Source: CAG-873 sp910578365 (GTDB lineage: Bacteria > Bacteroidota > Bacteroidia > Bacteroidales > Muribaculaceae). From it: a stretch of 64,000 nt of DNA. Location of the stretch: positions 1,240,001 to 1,304,000 of the forward strand of contig OX620685.1 in assembly GCA_951635545.1 (NCBI GenBank). The letters run 5' to 3'. Made by a program: the position numbers and the translations under genes. Shown here one piece after another: positions 1 through 9,150 of this stretch. Every line of letters starts with the position of its first letter. Position 1 is the stretch's first letter. The notes under the pieces are model-generated. The model saw only the letters and a program-made list of their open reading frames with translations. It searched no databases and was not told the DNA's origin.

Positions 1-775
1 GCGGCACATGGGCAAAGCGCGGAGGCTCGAAGCCCAGCAGTTCATACAGGTAGATTTGCTGTGCCGCCGACAGCAGCAGGTCGTCGCCGCGCAGCACCTC
101 GGTCACACCCATCAGGGCATCGTCGACCACTACCGCCAGCTGGTATGCCCAGGCGCCGTCGGCCCGCCGCAGTACAAAGTCGCCCACCTCGCGCGCCAGG
201 TTGAAGCTGCAGTGGCCACACACCATATCGTCGAACTCAATATTGCGGTCGGGGACCCACAGTCGCGTAGCCCCCGGAGTGGAGGCATCCCCGCCTCCAC
301 AATCCACGGATGGCATGGCTGATACGTCTGCGCTGTGATGGCCCGAAGCCTCCACTCCGGGGCCGATACGGGCGGGGCGGCAGGTACCGGCGTAGATAAT
401 GCGTCCGTCGCTCTGATGCGGGGCCTGTGTGGCCATTATTTCGGCGCGGGTGCAGTAGCACTGATAAGTGTAGCCTGTGGCCTTCAGACGCGCTAAGAAG
501 GCTTCGTAAAAGCTGCTTCGGAGGCTCTGGCGGTACGGACCGTCCGGACCCGGGTCATCGAGGCCGCCTTCGTCCCATTCCAGACCCAGCCAGCGCAGGT
601 CGTCCTCAATCATGCGGGCGTGCTCAAGTTTGGACCGCTGCGGGTCGAGGTCTTCAATGCGCAGTATCCACTTGCCACCCTGACGGCGTACCGACAGCCA
701 GCTCAGCAGAGCTGTGTACACATTGCCCAGATGCATCCTGCCGCTGGGCGACGGCGCGAAACGTCCTTTCATCAT
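1..775 (-). CDS. gluQ: Glutamyl-Q tRNA(Asp) synthetase, partial (3' end outside window)
   Basis: Truncated relative of glutamyl-tRNA synthetase that charges glutamate onto queuosine-34 of tRNA(Asp). Reading the minus strand from ATG at 775 (a second ATG follows at 772) gives MMKGRFAPSPSGRMHLGN, the class I nucleotide-binding signature with its HIGH equivalent, then RIEDLDPQR and a zinc-site pattern (CYC about residue 120, then IYAGTC). The frame stays open to base 1, so the C-terminus is missing. Oddity: about 30 residues (EASGHHSADVSAMPS...) are inserted between the RPARIGPGV and LWVPDRNIEF segments. They are encoded by the repeat at 272-362 and have no counterpart known to me in the family. 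The reading frame survives, so the enzyme may still work. The next minus-strand gene upstream starts at 1312. Confidence 0.88.
   Translation of the reverse strand, partial: MMKGRFAPSPSGRMHLGNVYTALLSWLSVRRQGGKWILRIEDLDPQRSKLEHARMIEDDLRWLGLEWDEGGLDDPGPDGPYRQSLRSSFYEAFLARLKATGYTYQCYCTRAEIMATQAPHQSDGRIIYAGTCRPARIGPGVEASGHHSADVSAMPSVDCGGGDASTPGATRLWVPDRNIEFDDMVCGHCSFNLAREVGDFVLRRADGAWAYQLAVVVDDALMGVTEVLRGDDLLLSAAQQIYLYELLGFEPPRFAHVP
272..362. repeat. 91-bp palindromic element, full copy A, in frame inside gluQ
   Basis: The ends are a perfect 15-bp inverted repeat: CCCCGGAGTGGAGGC at 272-286 and GCCTCCACTCCGGGG at 348-362. An 8-bp inner hairpin (GTGGAGGC 279-286, GCCTCCAC 293-300) lies next to the left end, so GCCTCCAC occurs twice in direct orientation (293-300 and 348-355). 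It aligns without gaps to 890-980 at about 79% identity (72/91 by hand count). The flanks are unrelated. It is read in the same frame as copy B. Confidence 0.85.
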
Positions 776-838
776 CAGCATTGTTTTTGCTTGTCAGGGA
801 TAATGTTTATTTGGGTGCGGCAGCGGCATGCCGCTACC

Positions 839-1312
839 CTATCGGCTTGCTGCATCGATTATCGCCGCGATTGCGCGCAGGGCATATGCCTGCGGAGCAG
901 AGGCATCTCTGCCTACACTGTGCCCGGACGGCACGGCTGATAAGTCTGCGCTGTGGTGGCCGGAAGCCTCCACTCCTGCTTCCAATTCGACTATATTGTC
1001 CGCACGCCAGCGCTGCCTGAGCAGGTCAACGGCCCCATCGGCCGAGGGCAGGTACAAGGCTCCCACCCGCTGTGCCAGAGCACGGGCCCAAGCCGTGTCG
1101 GCAGCTGTAAATGCCACTTTGAAGCCGGCTCCGGTGAGCATCGATATGAGGGTTTCGTCGCCGCTGCCCACAGCGTTGTATATCAGCACGGGGCAAGGCT
1201 GCAGCCTTACGCGCAGCACCCCCGGAGCATCGCCGGTATGAGTAAGGCGGTGCGTTGCCGAAACACCGCGCCGGTAGTCTTCCATTTTGCGTTCGAGATA
1301 ATTGTCTGCCAT
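839..1312 (-). CDS. Small Rossmann-like protein, function unknown, with in-frame repeat insert
   Basis: 157 residues, no signal peptide. The segment VLIYNAVGSGDETLISMLTG followed by FKVAFTAADTAWARALAQRV looks like a beta-alpha-beta Rossmann half, reminiscent of short-chain dehydrogenase-like proteins; no catalytic Tyr-Lys pair is visible, so an enzymatic role is not supported. The C-terminal part contains about 30 residues (EASGHHSADLSAVPS...) that nearly duplicate the insert in gluQ, encoded by the repeat at 890-980. The following PQAYALRAIAAIIDAASR probably resumes the native protein. It lies 63 bp upstream of gluQ on the same strand and may be cotranscribed with it. The start MADNYLERKMEDYR at 1312 is the natural choice. 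Confidence 0.65.
   Translation of the reverse strand: MADNYLERKMEDYRRGVSATHRLTHTGDAPGVLRVRLQPCPVLIYNAVGSGDETLISMLTGAGFKVAFTAADTAWARALAQRVGALYLPSADGAVDLLRQRWRADNIVELEAGVEASGHHSADLSAVPSGHSVGRDASAPQAYALRAIAAIIDAASR
890..980. repeat. 91-bp palindromic element, copy B, in frame inside the 839-1312 gene
   Basis: Ungapped match to copy A with a constant offset of 618 bp, a multiple of three, and the same codon phase. The centre is the best conserved part (for example GCTGATA.GTCTGCGCTGTG). Its terminal inverted repeats are eroded: GGAGCAGAGGC at 894-904 against GCCTCCACTCC at 966-976. Confidence 0.83.
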
Positions 1313-1326
1313 GCTGCAAAATTAGC

Positions 1327-1361
1327 AAAAAAACGCCGCCCCGGCAAATCCGGAGCGGCGC
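1327..1361 (-). terminator. Rho-independent terminator after the 1382-2233 gene
   Basis: On the minus strand, CGCCGC pairs with GCGGCG (1334-1339 and 1355-1360), with a second CCGG/CCGG tier inside, followed by seven T (A7 at 1327-1333 on the plus strand). It is the natural end of the Sus transcript. Confidence 0.85.
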
Positions 1362-1381
1362 TGTAGATGATATTCAGATTA

Positions 1382-2233
1382 TTACTTTACAAGCTGCTTG
1401 CTTACCTTGCCGCCCTGACGTACGATGTACAGGCCGTTTTCGGGGTTTGCAACGCGAACACCCTGGAGGTTGAAGTACTCGGCGGGAGCGTTGTCGGCGG
1501 CGATGTTGTCAACGCCGGATTCTTCGCTCGAGAACTTAACATTCACGGGATCGGTGCTGGCATCGCCGAGAGTCAGAGTAACAATACCGGTGAAGTCCTC
1601 GCCCATAACGGTGTTGTTGGAGTTGTTGTAGTTCCACATGTCGTCGCTGCCGTCGAAAACGGTGTCGCCAAGACTGTAGTTATACTTGTCCCAGTCGGCA
1701 TCGGCAATCTTGAATTCAGTGCCCATGGCTATTGTACATTCAAGGGTATATACATTGGTTTCGCCGACCTGTTTGAACTGCCATGCTTCCATTACCTCGT
1801 CGGTAGCGCCATTAAGCCAATCGTTCATACCGCCGCGCATATAGATAGGAGTGGGGCCCGAGGGTGCGGGGGTTGTGGTGGTCATGGTGATGGTGCTGCA
1901 GTCGCCGGCCACTACAATAGTGTAGTCACCTTTCCAGGGAGTGCCTATGTTGCCGTCGCCCTGAGTGAGTCCCACAGGATTGCCCATATCATCGGCAGTA
2001 TAAGTGCAGGTGTATGCGGCTGCATTGAAATCCTCCCACGAACCCATGGCGGTCGAAATCTTGAGCTGGGTCAGATCTTTTACCTCGAAAGTATAAGCAC
2101 CGTCGGCGAGTTCAACAACAAACGGGGTAGCGGGTTCCCAGGCCAGACCCTGACCGGCACCGACAACATAAAGCTGTGCGTTCATCGAAACTGTAGCGAT
2201 GGCAGCAGCTGCAAAAGCGTAAAATTTCTTCAT
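1382..2233 (-). CDS. Secreted starch-binding (SusF/SusE-type) protein with C-terminal sorting-like tail
   Basis: About 283 residues from ATG at 2233 (MKKFYAFAAAAIATVSMNAQ). This start is chosen because a clean type I signal peptide begins there and a promoter lies upstream; the frame is open further upstream without homology. The middle (PIYMRGGMNDWLNGATDE... to ADADWDKYNYSLG) resembles the outer carbohydrate-binding domain of SusE/SusF that folds around alpha-glucans. The last 30 residues (YFNLQGVRVANPENGLYIVR...) are a sorting-like tail also seen at the end of the 59944-62430 protein. It sits downstream of the susF-like gene but has its own terminator and promoter, so it is a Sus-associated accessory rather than a strict operon member. 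Binding of starch is inferred from fold and context. Confidence 0.72.
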   Translation of the reverse strand: MKKFYAFAAAAIATVSMNAQLYVVGAGQGLAWEPATPFVVELADGAYTFEVKDLTQLKISTAMGSWEDFNAAAYTCTYTADDMGNPVGLTQGDGNIGTPWKGDYTIVVAGDCSTITMTTTTPAPSGPTPIYMRGGMNDWLNGATDEVMEAWQFKQVGETNVYTLECTIAMGTEFKIADADWDKYNYSLGDTVFDGSDDMWNYNNSNNTVMGEDFTGIVTLTLGDASTDPVNVKFSSEESGVDNIAADNAPAEYFNLQGVRVANPENGLYIVRQGGKVSKQLVK

Positions 2234-2321
2234 GTAAAAAGTTTTTGAATTAGTTATTATGGTATTTTTAGTAAGTATGCTTTCTCTATAAACCCTATTA
2301 TCAAGGGAGGCAATCGTGCTG

Positions 2322-2353
2322 CAAATATACAGCAATATTTTGGATTTCACAAC
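2322..2353 (-). promoter_or_regulatory. Bacteroidota promoter for the 1382-2233 gene
   Basis: Minus strand: GTTG (2350-2353), 20-bp spacer, TATATTTG (2322-2329), matching -33 TTTG / -7 TAnnTTTG with one mismatch in the -33 box. The start codon is about 90 bp downstream. Confidence 0.6.
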
Positions 2354-2406
2354 ATATAAGCCGATTTTTTTGTAAAATCACTTAGAGGGTGTTTAATAAT
2401 AAATAC

Positions 2407-2440
2407 GTCGGGCACACCTGCTCTCGCGGATGTGCCCGAC
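2407..2440 (-). terminator. Terminator after the susF-like gene
   Basis: Perfect 10-bp stem GTCGGGCACA (2407-2416) / TGTGCCCGAC (2431-2440). On the minus strand it is followed by GTATTTATTATTAAAC, a T-rich tail. Confidence 0.7.
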
Positions 2441-2470
2441 TTGGGGAAGATTTATATTAAGGATAGATGA

Positions 2471-3985
2471 TTACTCCTGAGTGAGTGTAATAGTATAGGG
2501 CAGAGTACTGAAATCGACCTTGACTTGGTATTTGCCTGCGGGCACGTTGATGTTTGCTCCCTTGTAATCGAGGGTGTTTGCAGTGCCTATGGCGGCGGTG
2601 TTCGAACCGAAGTCGATGTCCCAGGCGCCGTTGGTATTGACTTTGAATTCGCCTTCAAGGTCGAAGGTGCCGGTCCAGACCTGGAACTTGCTATCGGGCT
2701 TGAGGTCTTCGGCTGCCTCGGCATCCCAGCCGTTGAAGGCTCCTACAAGGCTCACACGCTTCAGATGGGTTGCCGAATAGCGCAGGGTAGCCAGATTTAC
2801 GTTCAGCCAGTAGAGGCCGTTTTCGGCTATGGTCATGCGTGCGCCGCCGTTGTCGCCGAAGTTCTGGATTTCTCCGCTGGTAACAAGGCCATCTACGGTT
2901 TGCTCTGTACCTTCGGCTGTCTTATAGTTCAGGCCGGTGATGCCATCCTGGCCGGTGAGCCACCACTGCTTGTTGAGGTGAGCGGCACCCTGGAAGGTGA
3001 CATAGTCGTTGGTGTACAGACGCGGAACTTTATTGAAGTTTGAGGTCGAAGTACCTATACCGGGAACCCACAGATAGTCGAGGGCGAAGTTCAGTTCGTA
3101 AGTCTTTGCCTCGAAATTAACTTTGAGCAGATAGGGGCCTTCCTGGCTGATTACACCTGCCTCGGACTGTGCCTCGGGAGCGTCGACTACTGTGCCATAC
3201 ATCTGCACGGTTTCCACTCCATCTTCGTCGGTAGTGATGGTGGGGACAAAGCCCATGGCTCCGGTCCAGTCGCCGTTTGCCACTGCCGATGCCGGCACAA
3301 TCTTATAGAGGTAGCCTTCAGCTGCCTGCTCGGCGGTAACATCGAACTTCACGGTGAAGTTGGCGTCGTCGTAAACGCTGACGTCATTGTTCACACGGCT
3401 GAGCTTTATGCCACGGTTGAGGTTCCAGTCGCAGAAATTGCCCACAAGGAAGTATTCGTTCTCGATGGTATATGTCTGGTAAGGCAGCACCTTATACTGT
3501 ACGGTGGCATAGTACACATCAAGACCGCCCAGGCGCATGGTGGAGTTGCCGTTGACGGCGTATGCCGGGAAACGTACGTTCACGGTCTGCACGTCGGGCG
3601 ACTTGCTTATCAGCTCGCGGATAGCATCGGTAAACGAACCCGGAGCCACGCTGATTACGTTGTCGGTGATGGTAGTTTCTACAACCTCATACTTGGTGAA
3701 ATTCTCATCGGAGCCAACTTCCATGGGTATCTGCAGCTGATATGTGTCGGGGAAGTTTGTCAGCTCGGTAATATTCATTATCGGAGCCAGCTCGCCTTTT
3801 TCAGCATATTCGTTGAGGTTGATGGGGTTGGTGACGCCATAGTCGCCCTGCGAGAGGGTGAGGCCTGCGGCGTCGAATATTTCGGGCTGAGGATATTCCT
3901 GTGCCGGAGGATTGGGCAGCATGTCGTCGCAAGCAGTCAGGCCCAGGCTCAGTGCAATCCCGCAAAATAATGCAAATTTTTTCAT
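2471..3985 (-). CDS. SusF/SusE-family outer-membrane starch-binding lipoprotein
   Basis: 504 residues. The signal peptide ends in a lipobox (LGLTAC, Cys19), so the protein is lipidated and probably surface-exposed. An N-terminal Ig-like region (residues about 25-170) is followed by beta-rich modules (YFLVGNFCDWNLNRG about residue 180 and LVGAFNGWDAEAAEDLKPDSKF about residue 410). These NGW/CDW turns are typical of the alpha-glucan-binding domains of SusF/SusE. It follows the susE-like gene after an 82-bp gap that holds a strong hairpin (4011-4041). With SusC and SusD it would capture glucan at the cell surface. The specificity for starch is inferred from the family. Confidence 0.85.
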   Translation of the reverse strand: MKKFALFCGIALSLGLTACDDMLPNPPAQEYPQPEIFDAAGLTLSQGDYGVTNPINLNEYAEKGELAPIMNITELTNFPDTYQLQIPMEVGSDENFTKYEVVETTITDNVISVAPGSFTDAIRELISKSPDVQTVNVRFPAYAVNGNSTMRLGGLDVYYATVQYKVLPYQTYTIENEYFLVGNFCDWNLNRGIKLSRVNNDVSVYDDANFTVKFDVTAEQAAEGYLYKIVPASAVANGDWTGAMGFVPTITTDEDGVETVQMYGTVVDAPEAQSEAGVISQEGPYLLKVNFEAKTYELNFALDYLWVPGIGTSTSNFNKVPRLYTNDYVTFQGAAHLNKQWWLTGQDGITGLNYKTAEGTEQTVDGLVTSGEIQNFGDNGGARMTIAENGLYWLNVNLATLRYSATHLKRVSLVGAFNGWDAEAAEDLKPDSKFQVWTGTFDLEGEFKVNTNGAWDIDFGSNTAAIGTANTLDYKGANINVPAGKYQVKVDFSTLPYTITLTQE

Positions 3986-4010
3986 TGTAGTGTATGAATT
4001 TTATCGTTGA

Positions 4011-4041
4011 GGTTTCCGCCGGTTTGCCCCCGGCGGAAACC
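4011..4041. other. Intercistronic hairpin between susE-like and susF-like genes
   Basis: GGTTTCCGCCGG (4011-4022) pairs perfectly with CCGGCGGAAACC (4030-4041) around a 7-nt loop. There is no T-run, so it looks like an mRNA-processing, stability or partial-termination structure rather than a full terminator. Confidence 0.7.
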
Positions 4042-4067
4042 GGGATAATTACTTTTATTCTGAGAGA

Positions 4068-5132
4068 TTACTCTGCAGGTGCGGTGAATACGGGTTCGTT
4101 TATACCGTCGGCGCCGGGAGCTACCGAAACATCCCACTTGCCGTAGCGGAACCATACTTTGGGTTTCTTCACATCGACAAGGCTTACCGCCAGAGTCATT
4201 TCGGTGTCTTCGTCAAGGAATACACCCCAGTTGCCCTTGCCGTAAACGGCATCGCCTTTATACTGGCCGTCCTCAAAGTCTTCGGTGATTACCTGTACGT
4301 AGAAGTCGGCCTCGTTCGAGCCTACCATCTTGGTACCGTCGTTCCAGCCGCTGAGTTCGGTAAAGAAACGGAACTGGGTGGTATAGTCCTGCGGCTTGGC
4401 GGGGTCGAGAGTCTTGATTGACGCAGTACCGGGCAGAGTGAATGTGGCGGCATAGATTTTGCTACCGATTTCAGGCTCTACGAGCATCCAGTTCTGATAG
4501 AAGTCGGCATTGCCGCTGCTGGGTTCCTTCCAGGTTGATCCGACTTCTACTGTATCACCAACATAGTAGATGAATCCGGCCTTTGGAATTGCAAAGCTGA
4601 ATTGCACCTGATTGTAGCTTACGACATTGCTGCTGACAATATAACTTGCAGGCACACCGGGAATTTCACATACTGCGCGGAAGTAAACGGGCATTACGGT
4701 TTTGCCGCCCTCGTCGAGGTATTTCTGATAGTCATCCTCGGTGGACCCTTCGTCGAAACCTAACAGCTTGGTCATAGCCACGGCCAGGTCGTAGGTCTTG
4801 AAGGTCATTTCGCCACTGGTTATGTTCTGGTTGGTGATTACAACGTAGTTGGCGTCCTGAGTGTCGGTGGCATCAACGAAATCGGTGCCAAGACATACCT
4901 GTACGTTATAGTTTGCCTGTGCGGCAAAACCGTAGTCGGGCTGCGAAGCGTAGAGGGTGAATGTGGACTTGTTGTCCATATCCGATGTAGTGGCTAAATA
5001 CTCGTTCTGCAGAGCGGGAGCATTGATTGTGAACGAGGTGGGTTCCTGAAATACCGGCTTTTCGGTATCCACGCAGCTCTGCATAGCCGATGCCACAGCC
5101 ACCCCGGTCAGAAGATATATGAATTTTTTCAT
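4068..5132 (-). CDS. susE: SusE-family outer-membrane lipoprotein
   Basis: 354 residues from ATG at 5132 (MKKFIYLLTGVAVASAMQSC). An in-frame ATG at 5144 would add four residues; 5132 is preferred because it begins a standard lipoprotein signal with Cys20. The N-terminal segment PTSFTINAPALQNEYLATTS is the hallmark of the SusE N-terminal Ig-like domain. The rest is beta-rich with FIYYVGDTVEVGSTWKEPS, the kind of turn seen in glycan-binding modules. It lies 40 bp downstream of susD on the same strand, giving the canonical C-D-E-F order. Likely role: surface binding of alpha-glucan beside SusCD. Confidence 0.85.
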   Translation of the reverse strand: MKKFIYLLTGVAVASAMQSCVDTEKPVFQEPTSFTINAPALQNEYLATTSDMDNKSTFTLYASQPDYGFAAQANYNVQVCLGTDFVDATDTQDANYVVITNQNITSGEMTFKTYDLAVAMTKLLGFDEGSTEDDYQKYLDEGGKTVMPVYFRAVCEIPGVPASYIVSSNVVSYNQVQFSFAIPKAGFIYYVGDTVEVGSTWKEPSSGNADFYQNWMLVEPEIGSKIYAATFTLPGTASIKTLDPAKPQDYTTQFRFFTELSGWNDGTKMVGSNEADFYVQVITEDFEDGQYKGDAVYGKGNWGVFLDEDTEMTLAVSLVDVKKPKVWFRYGKWDVSVAPGADGINEPVFTAPAE

Positions 5133-5172
5133 TGTTGCTGTCATTGTTTTGAATGATTAAACAATCATGCCG

Positions 5173-6729
5173 TTAATAGCCGGGGTTCTGGCCCACAGTG
5201 GCTACATACTGGTAGGGGATGGGGAAGAGTGCGCGGTACTCAGGAATAGAGGCTCCGGTGTAGACACCGCCCTTCCATGACCACAGGTAGTTCGAGCCGG
5301 TATAGAGGCCAAAGCGGATAAGGTCGCTGCGACGGTGGCCTTCCATATAGAGTTCACGCTGACGCTCGGCCAGAACTTCGCTCGCGGCCGGATTACTCAG
5401 AGGTGCAAGGTCTACACGGGCACGTACCTTGTTCAGGTAGTCGTAGCCGTTGCAGTTCACGCCGTGCAGCTGGCACTCTGCCAGCATCAGGTAGGCGTCG
5501 GCCAGACGGAACACAGGGTAGTCGGTTTCGCTCATCTGTGTACCGTTGTTGGTTTCGCCGGCTTCGTTGTAGTAGTCGGTTTCATCAGTATTGGTGTACT
5601 TGATGAGCATATAGCCGCAAGATGCTTCGTCGTAGGATGCCAGGTCGGGAATTTCTTCCTGGTATGAACCTTCATAAATCAGACGACGGGGGTCGCCCTT
5701 AAGCACCTTCGAGAGTTCGGGACGCAGACGCAGACCCGACCAGGGAGTACCGTTGTTGTTGAGTTTTTTCAGCTGCTGTGCCAGAGGGCTGTCGTCATCG
5801 TCGGGTTCCATCCACGCACCTGCGGTAAGGTAGGTGGTGGCGCCGTAACCCTCGGTATAGCCGATACGCAGGGGCACACCCCAGATAATTTCGCCGTTGC
5901 CCACGTACTTGTCGTTCGAGCGGCAGAAGAGGTATTTGTATTCAGGAGCCAGTTCGAGGCCTGTTTCGACCACATGCTTGAGAGCGTCGGCACACTCCTG
6001 CCACATGGCGGTGCCGGTATATACCTCGGCATTGAGGTAAAGTTTGGCAAGGAGCATGTAGCCGGCCTCGCGCGACAGACGGCCATACTCCTGCTGTGCG
6101 GCCGGCAGCATGTTGTCGACATGGGCTACAAGGTCAGCCACAGTGGCGTCGAACAGCTGCCTGCGGTCGTAGGTCGGAGGCACGGCACCTGTGGGCGAGT
6201 TCTCGTCGATCCATGGGCCACGGCCAAAGAGGTCAATCATATTGTAGTTGGCGAAAGCGCGCAGCACGCGGGCTTCGGCATCGTAAGTGGCGATTTCCTG
6301 CTCGGAGTAGAAAGCCGGACCGAATTTATGAAGGTCGCGGATATATACCGATGCGAGTTTAGCCAGATGGTTCTCACGGGAGAAGGCGGCGTAAATCCAT
6401 TCGTTGTCGTTCGCCCAGGTGTTGAAATTCAGCACAGTGTAACCGGGGTCGTTCCACTTGTCGGAGATGAAACATTCGTCGGCCACAATTTCCTGAAGGT
6501 TGAAGTGGCAGCGGGTGAACGAGCCTGCACCGCCGTCGGAAACCGACAGGCCGTCGCCGGTAATCAGGTCATAGTAGAGGCCGGCGAGCATACCGTCCAT
6601 TTCGACTTTCGACGAAGGCTCGAGAGTCAGATCGGGATCGTCGGGCTTTACGTCGAGGTCGCCAACACATGAGGTGAACATCGCCGAGATGGCCACGGCT
6701 CCGAAAGCCATATATTTCGAAATTTTCAT
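5173..6729 (-). CDS. susD: SusD/RagB-family nutrient-binding outer-membrane lipoprotein
   Basis: 518 residues with a lipoprotein signal (AISAMFTSC, Cys21). The N-terminal region (VKPDDPDLTLEPSS) and the TPR-type core (YDAEARVLRAFANYNMIDLFGRGPWIDE... about residues 150-180) are diagnostic of SusD-like proteins, as is the C-terminal block FRLADAYLMLAECQLHGVN...YLNKVRARVDL...RQRELYMEGHRRSDLIRFG. SusD forms the lid on the SusC channel and delivers oligosaccharide to it. The gene begins 33 bp after the end of susC. Because susC is interrupted, SusD is probably made without a working transporter unless another SusC substitutes. Confidence 0.93.
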   Translation of the reverse strand: MKISKYMAFGAVAISAMFTSCVGDLDVKPDDPDLTLEPSSKVEMDGMLAGLYYDLITGDGLSVSDGGAGSFTRCHFNLQEIVADECFISDKWNDPGYTVLNFNTWANDNEWIYAAFSRENHLAKLASVYIRDLHKFGPAFYSEQEIATYDAEARVLRAFANYNMIDLFGRGPWIDENSPTGAVPPTYDRRQLFDATVADLVAHVDNMLPAAQQEYGRLSREAGYMLLAKLYLNAEVYTGTAMWQECADALKHVVETGLELAPEYKYLFCRSNDKYVGNGEIIWGVPLRIGYTEGYGATTYLTAGAWMEPDDDDSPLAQQLKKLNNNGTPWSGLRLRPELSKVLKGDPRRLIYEGSYQEEIPDLASYDEASCGYMLIKYTNTDETDYYNEAGETNNGTQMSETDYPVFRLADAYLMLAECQLHGVNCNGYDYLNKVRARVDLAPLSNPAASEVLAERQRELYMEGHRRSDLIRFGLYTGSNYLWSWKGGVYTGASIPEYRALFPIPYQYVATVGQNPGY

Positions 6730-9150
6730 ATATTGTCTGTTATTCGTTATTGAAAATATTGATTAGAAAGTGGCCACGATGCCCAGCGAAGCAGTGATCG
6801 GGCGCGGATATACACTGTTGTCGATACCCTTTGCGTAAGTCACTTCGGGGTCAAGACCTTTGTACTTGGTGATGACGAATGGATTCTGAACGGCACCGAA
6901 CAGACGCAGGCGCAGCTTGTTGTTCAGCAGGTTCTGCCAGGTATAACCTAAGGTGATGTTGTCGCAACGCACGAACGAAGCGTCCTGCACGAAGTAGTTC
7001 GAGCTAAGCAACTCGGTGCTGCGTGCCTGCTGGAACAGATAGGTGTCGGACATGAGGTTCGACAGCGGAGTAGCGCTGGTGGCGCTCACAAACACGTTGT
7101 TTGCCTGGTTCTTGTTATATACCCAGTTGTTGAAGTTACCGCGGAGCACAATACCCAGGTCCCAGTTCTTCCAGTTGAAGTTGTTGCTCCAGGTAGCGGT
7201 GATGGTGGGATAGATGTTGTGGTAGAAGATACGGTCTTCGGGGGTGATGACACCGTCGCCGTTCTGGTCTACGAACACACCTTCGAGAGGAGTTCCGTCG
7301 GCGTCATATACCTGCTCGTACACATAGAAGCTGTAGGCGGGATGTCCGACCTCATGTTTCTGAATGTCCACACCGTTGCCGATTGAGCCTGTGGTGCCGC
7401 TGTAGCCGTCGGCCAGACGGGTGATTTTGTTCTGGTTCCAGGCTAAGTTTATGCTCGAGGTCCAGGTAAAGTCTTTGGTCTGTACGGGGCGTGCCACCAG
7501 GTTGAACTCTATACCGTAGTTCTTGAGGTCGCCCATATTGATGTTACCCACGTTCGAGAGGTTGGAGCCGGCGGGATAGTTGGCGCTTACCAGCAGGTCT
7601 TTGGTTTTGCGCTGGTAGTAGTCGATGCTACCGCTGATGCGGCCGTTGAGGAAGCCGAAGTCGATACCGGCGTTCCAGGTGTGGGTTTCCTCCCACTTGA
7701 GGTCTTCGTTATATTTGTTGGGGGTAAGCGACTCGATGTAAGTGCCGTTGATGGGATAACGCTGAGTAAGATTGTTGCTCAGGTAGTATGTGCTCATGTA
7801 GGGGAAGTAGTAGTCGCCCAAATCCTGCTGGCCGGTAACACCATAGCCGCCGCGAATCTTGAGTTCGCTCAGCACGCTGCGGGCGCCTTCCATCCATGCT
7901 TCGTCGAGTATCTTCCAGCCCAGGGCGAATGCGGGGAAGGTACCCCAGCGATGATCCTTGCCGAAGCGGCTGGTACCGTCGCGACGCACGGTGGCTGTAA
8001 GCATGTAGCGGTCCATAAAGGTATAGTTCAGACGGGCGAAGAACGATACCAGCTGGTAAGGTGCGGTATCGGTGGTCTTGGCGGCGTACTGGTAGTTTGC
8101 AAACTGGCGCAGCTCGGTGTTTTCGGCCCATGCGATAGTGGGGTCGACATAGCTGCGGGCATGTTTCACTTTTTTGAATTTCTGCCAGGAATAACCTGCG
8201 GTGACATCAACAAATGAGTGTGCGTCCTTGAAATCCTTGCTGTAGTTGAGGTAGAAGTCCAGCAGCAGGTTGTAGCTGCGGCTGTTATCCCAGTTTACAT
8301 TGCCGTAGCCTTCCTTATAGTTGGTTACGTTGCCGTCGGCGTCTTTTACCGAGAAGCCGCCCAGCCATGCCTTGGGCGAGAATGCGGTATTGTAATTGGT
8401 GTCTTCGCCGTGGGCGTAGTCATAACCGAGGTTGAGGTTGGCGCGGAGGTCGCGCAGGAAAGGCATCTTCAGGTCGAGCTGCAGGTTGCCGATCGACTGC
8501 CATACGTTCGACTTGTTGTAGTAGTTGTCGATAAGCGACACCGGGTTCACGGCCTGCAGGGTGTTGATGTCGTTGCCGGAAGTATTCGGACCGGCTACAT
8601 TGCCTGCGTTGACGTATGTTGTCCAGTTGTTGAACACGTTGCCCTCGGGGTTCTTGACGGGCAGTGTGGGGTTGAATGAAACAGCTGCTCCCAGGGGGCC
8701 CTGGTCGTAGTTGTTGCGTACGTATGCGCCCTTGATGTTGGCGTTGACCATCAGCAGATCGTCAAAGAAGGTGGGGTTGATGCTGAATGAACCGCTCACG
8801 CGTTCCATAGCCGATTTGCGTATGATACCCTGGTTGTTGGTATAGCCAATCGATGCGTGGTAAGGCACAACGCCGGCGGTACCGCCGATGCTGAGGCTGT
8901 AGTCCTGCGAGAACGAGGTGCGGAGCACTTTGTGGCGTCCTGAAAAATATTGACGGGTCAGAGGGTTTGAGATTATGAATGAATGTTAAACAGTCCGAAG
9001 ACTGTGGAGACATGCAGGTATGAGCCTGAGATCCCCGAGGTTGGGGTAAAATCCTCCGGGGCTCGATGCCCCGGGGATTTTTGAGACTTGCAGTGCAATC
9101 ACCGTCAGTCCCGTCGGTTGGGGTATGCAAAAGTACTGAAAAATCTTGAC

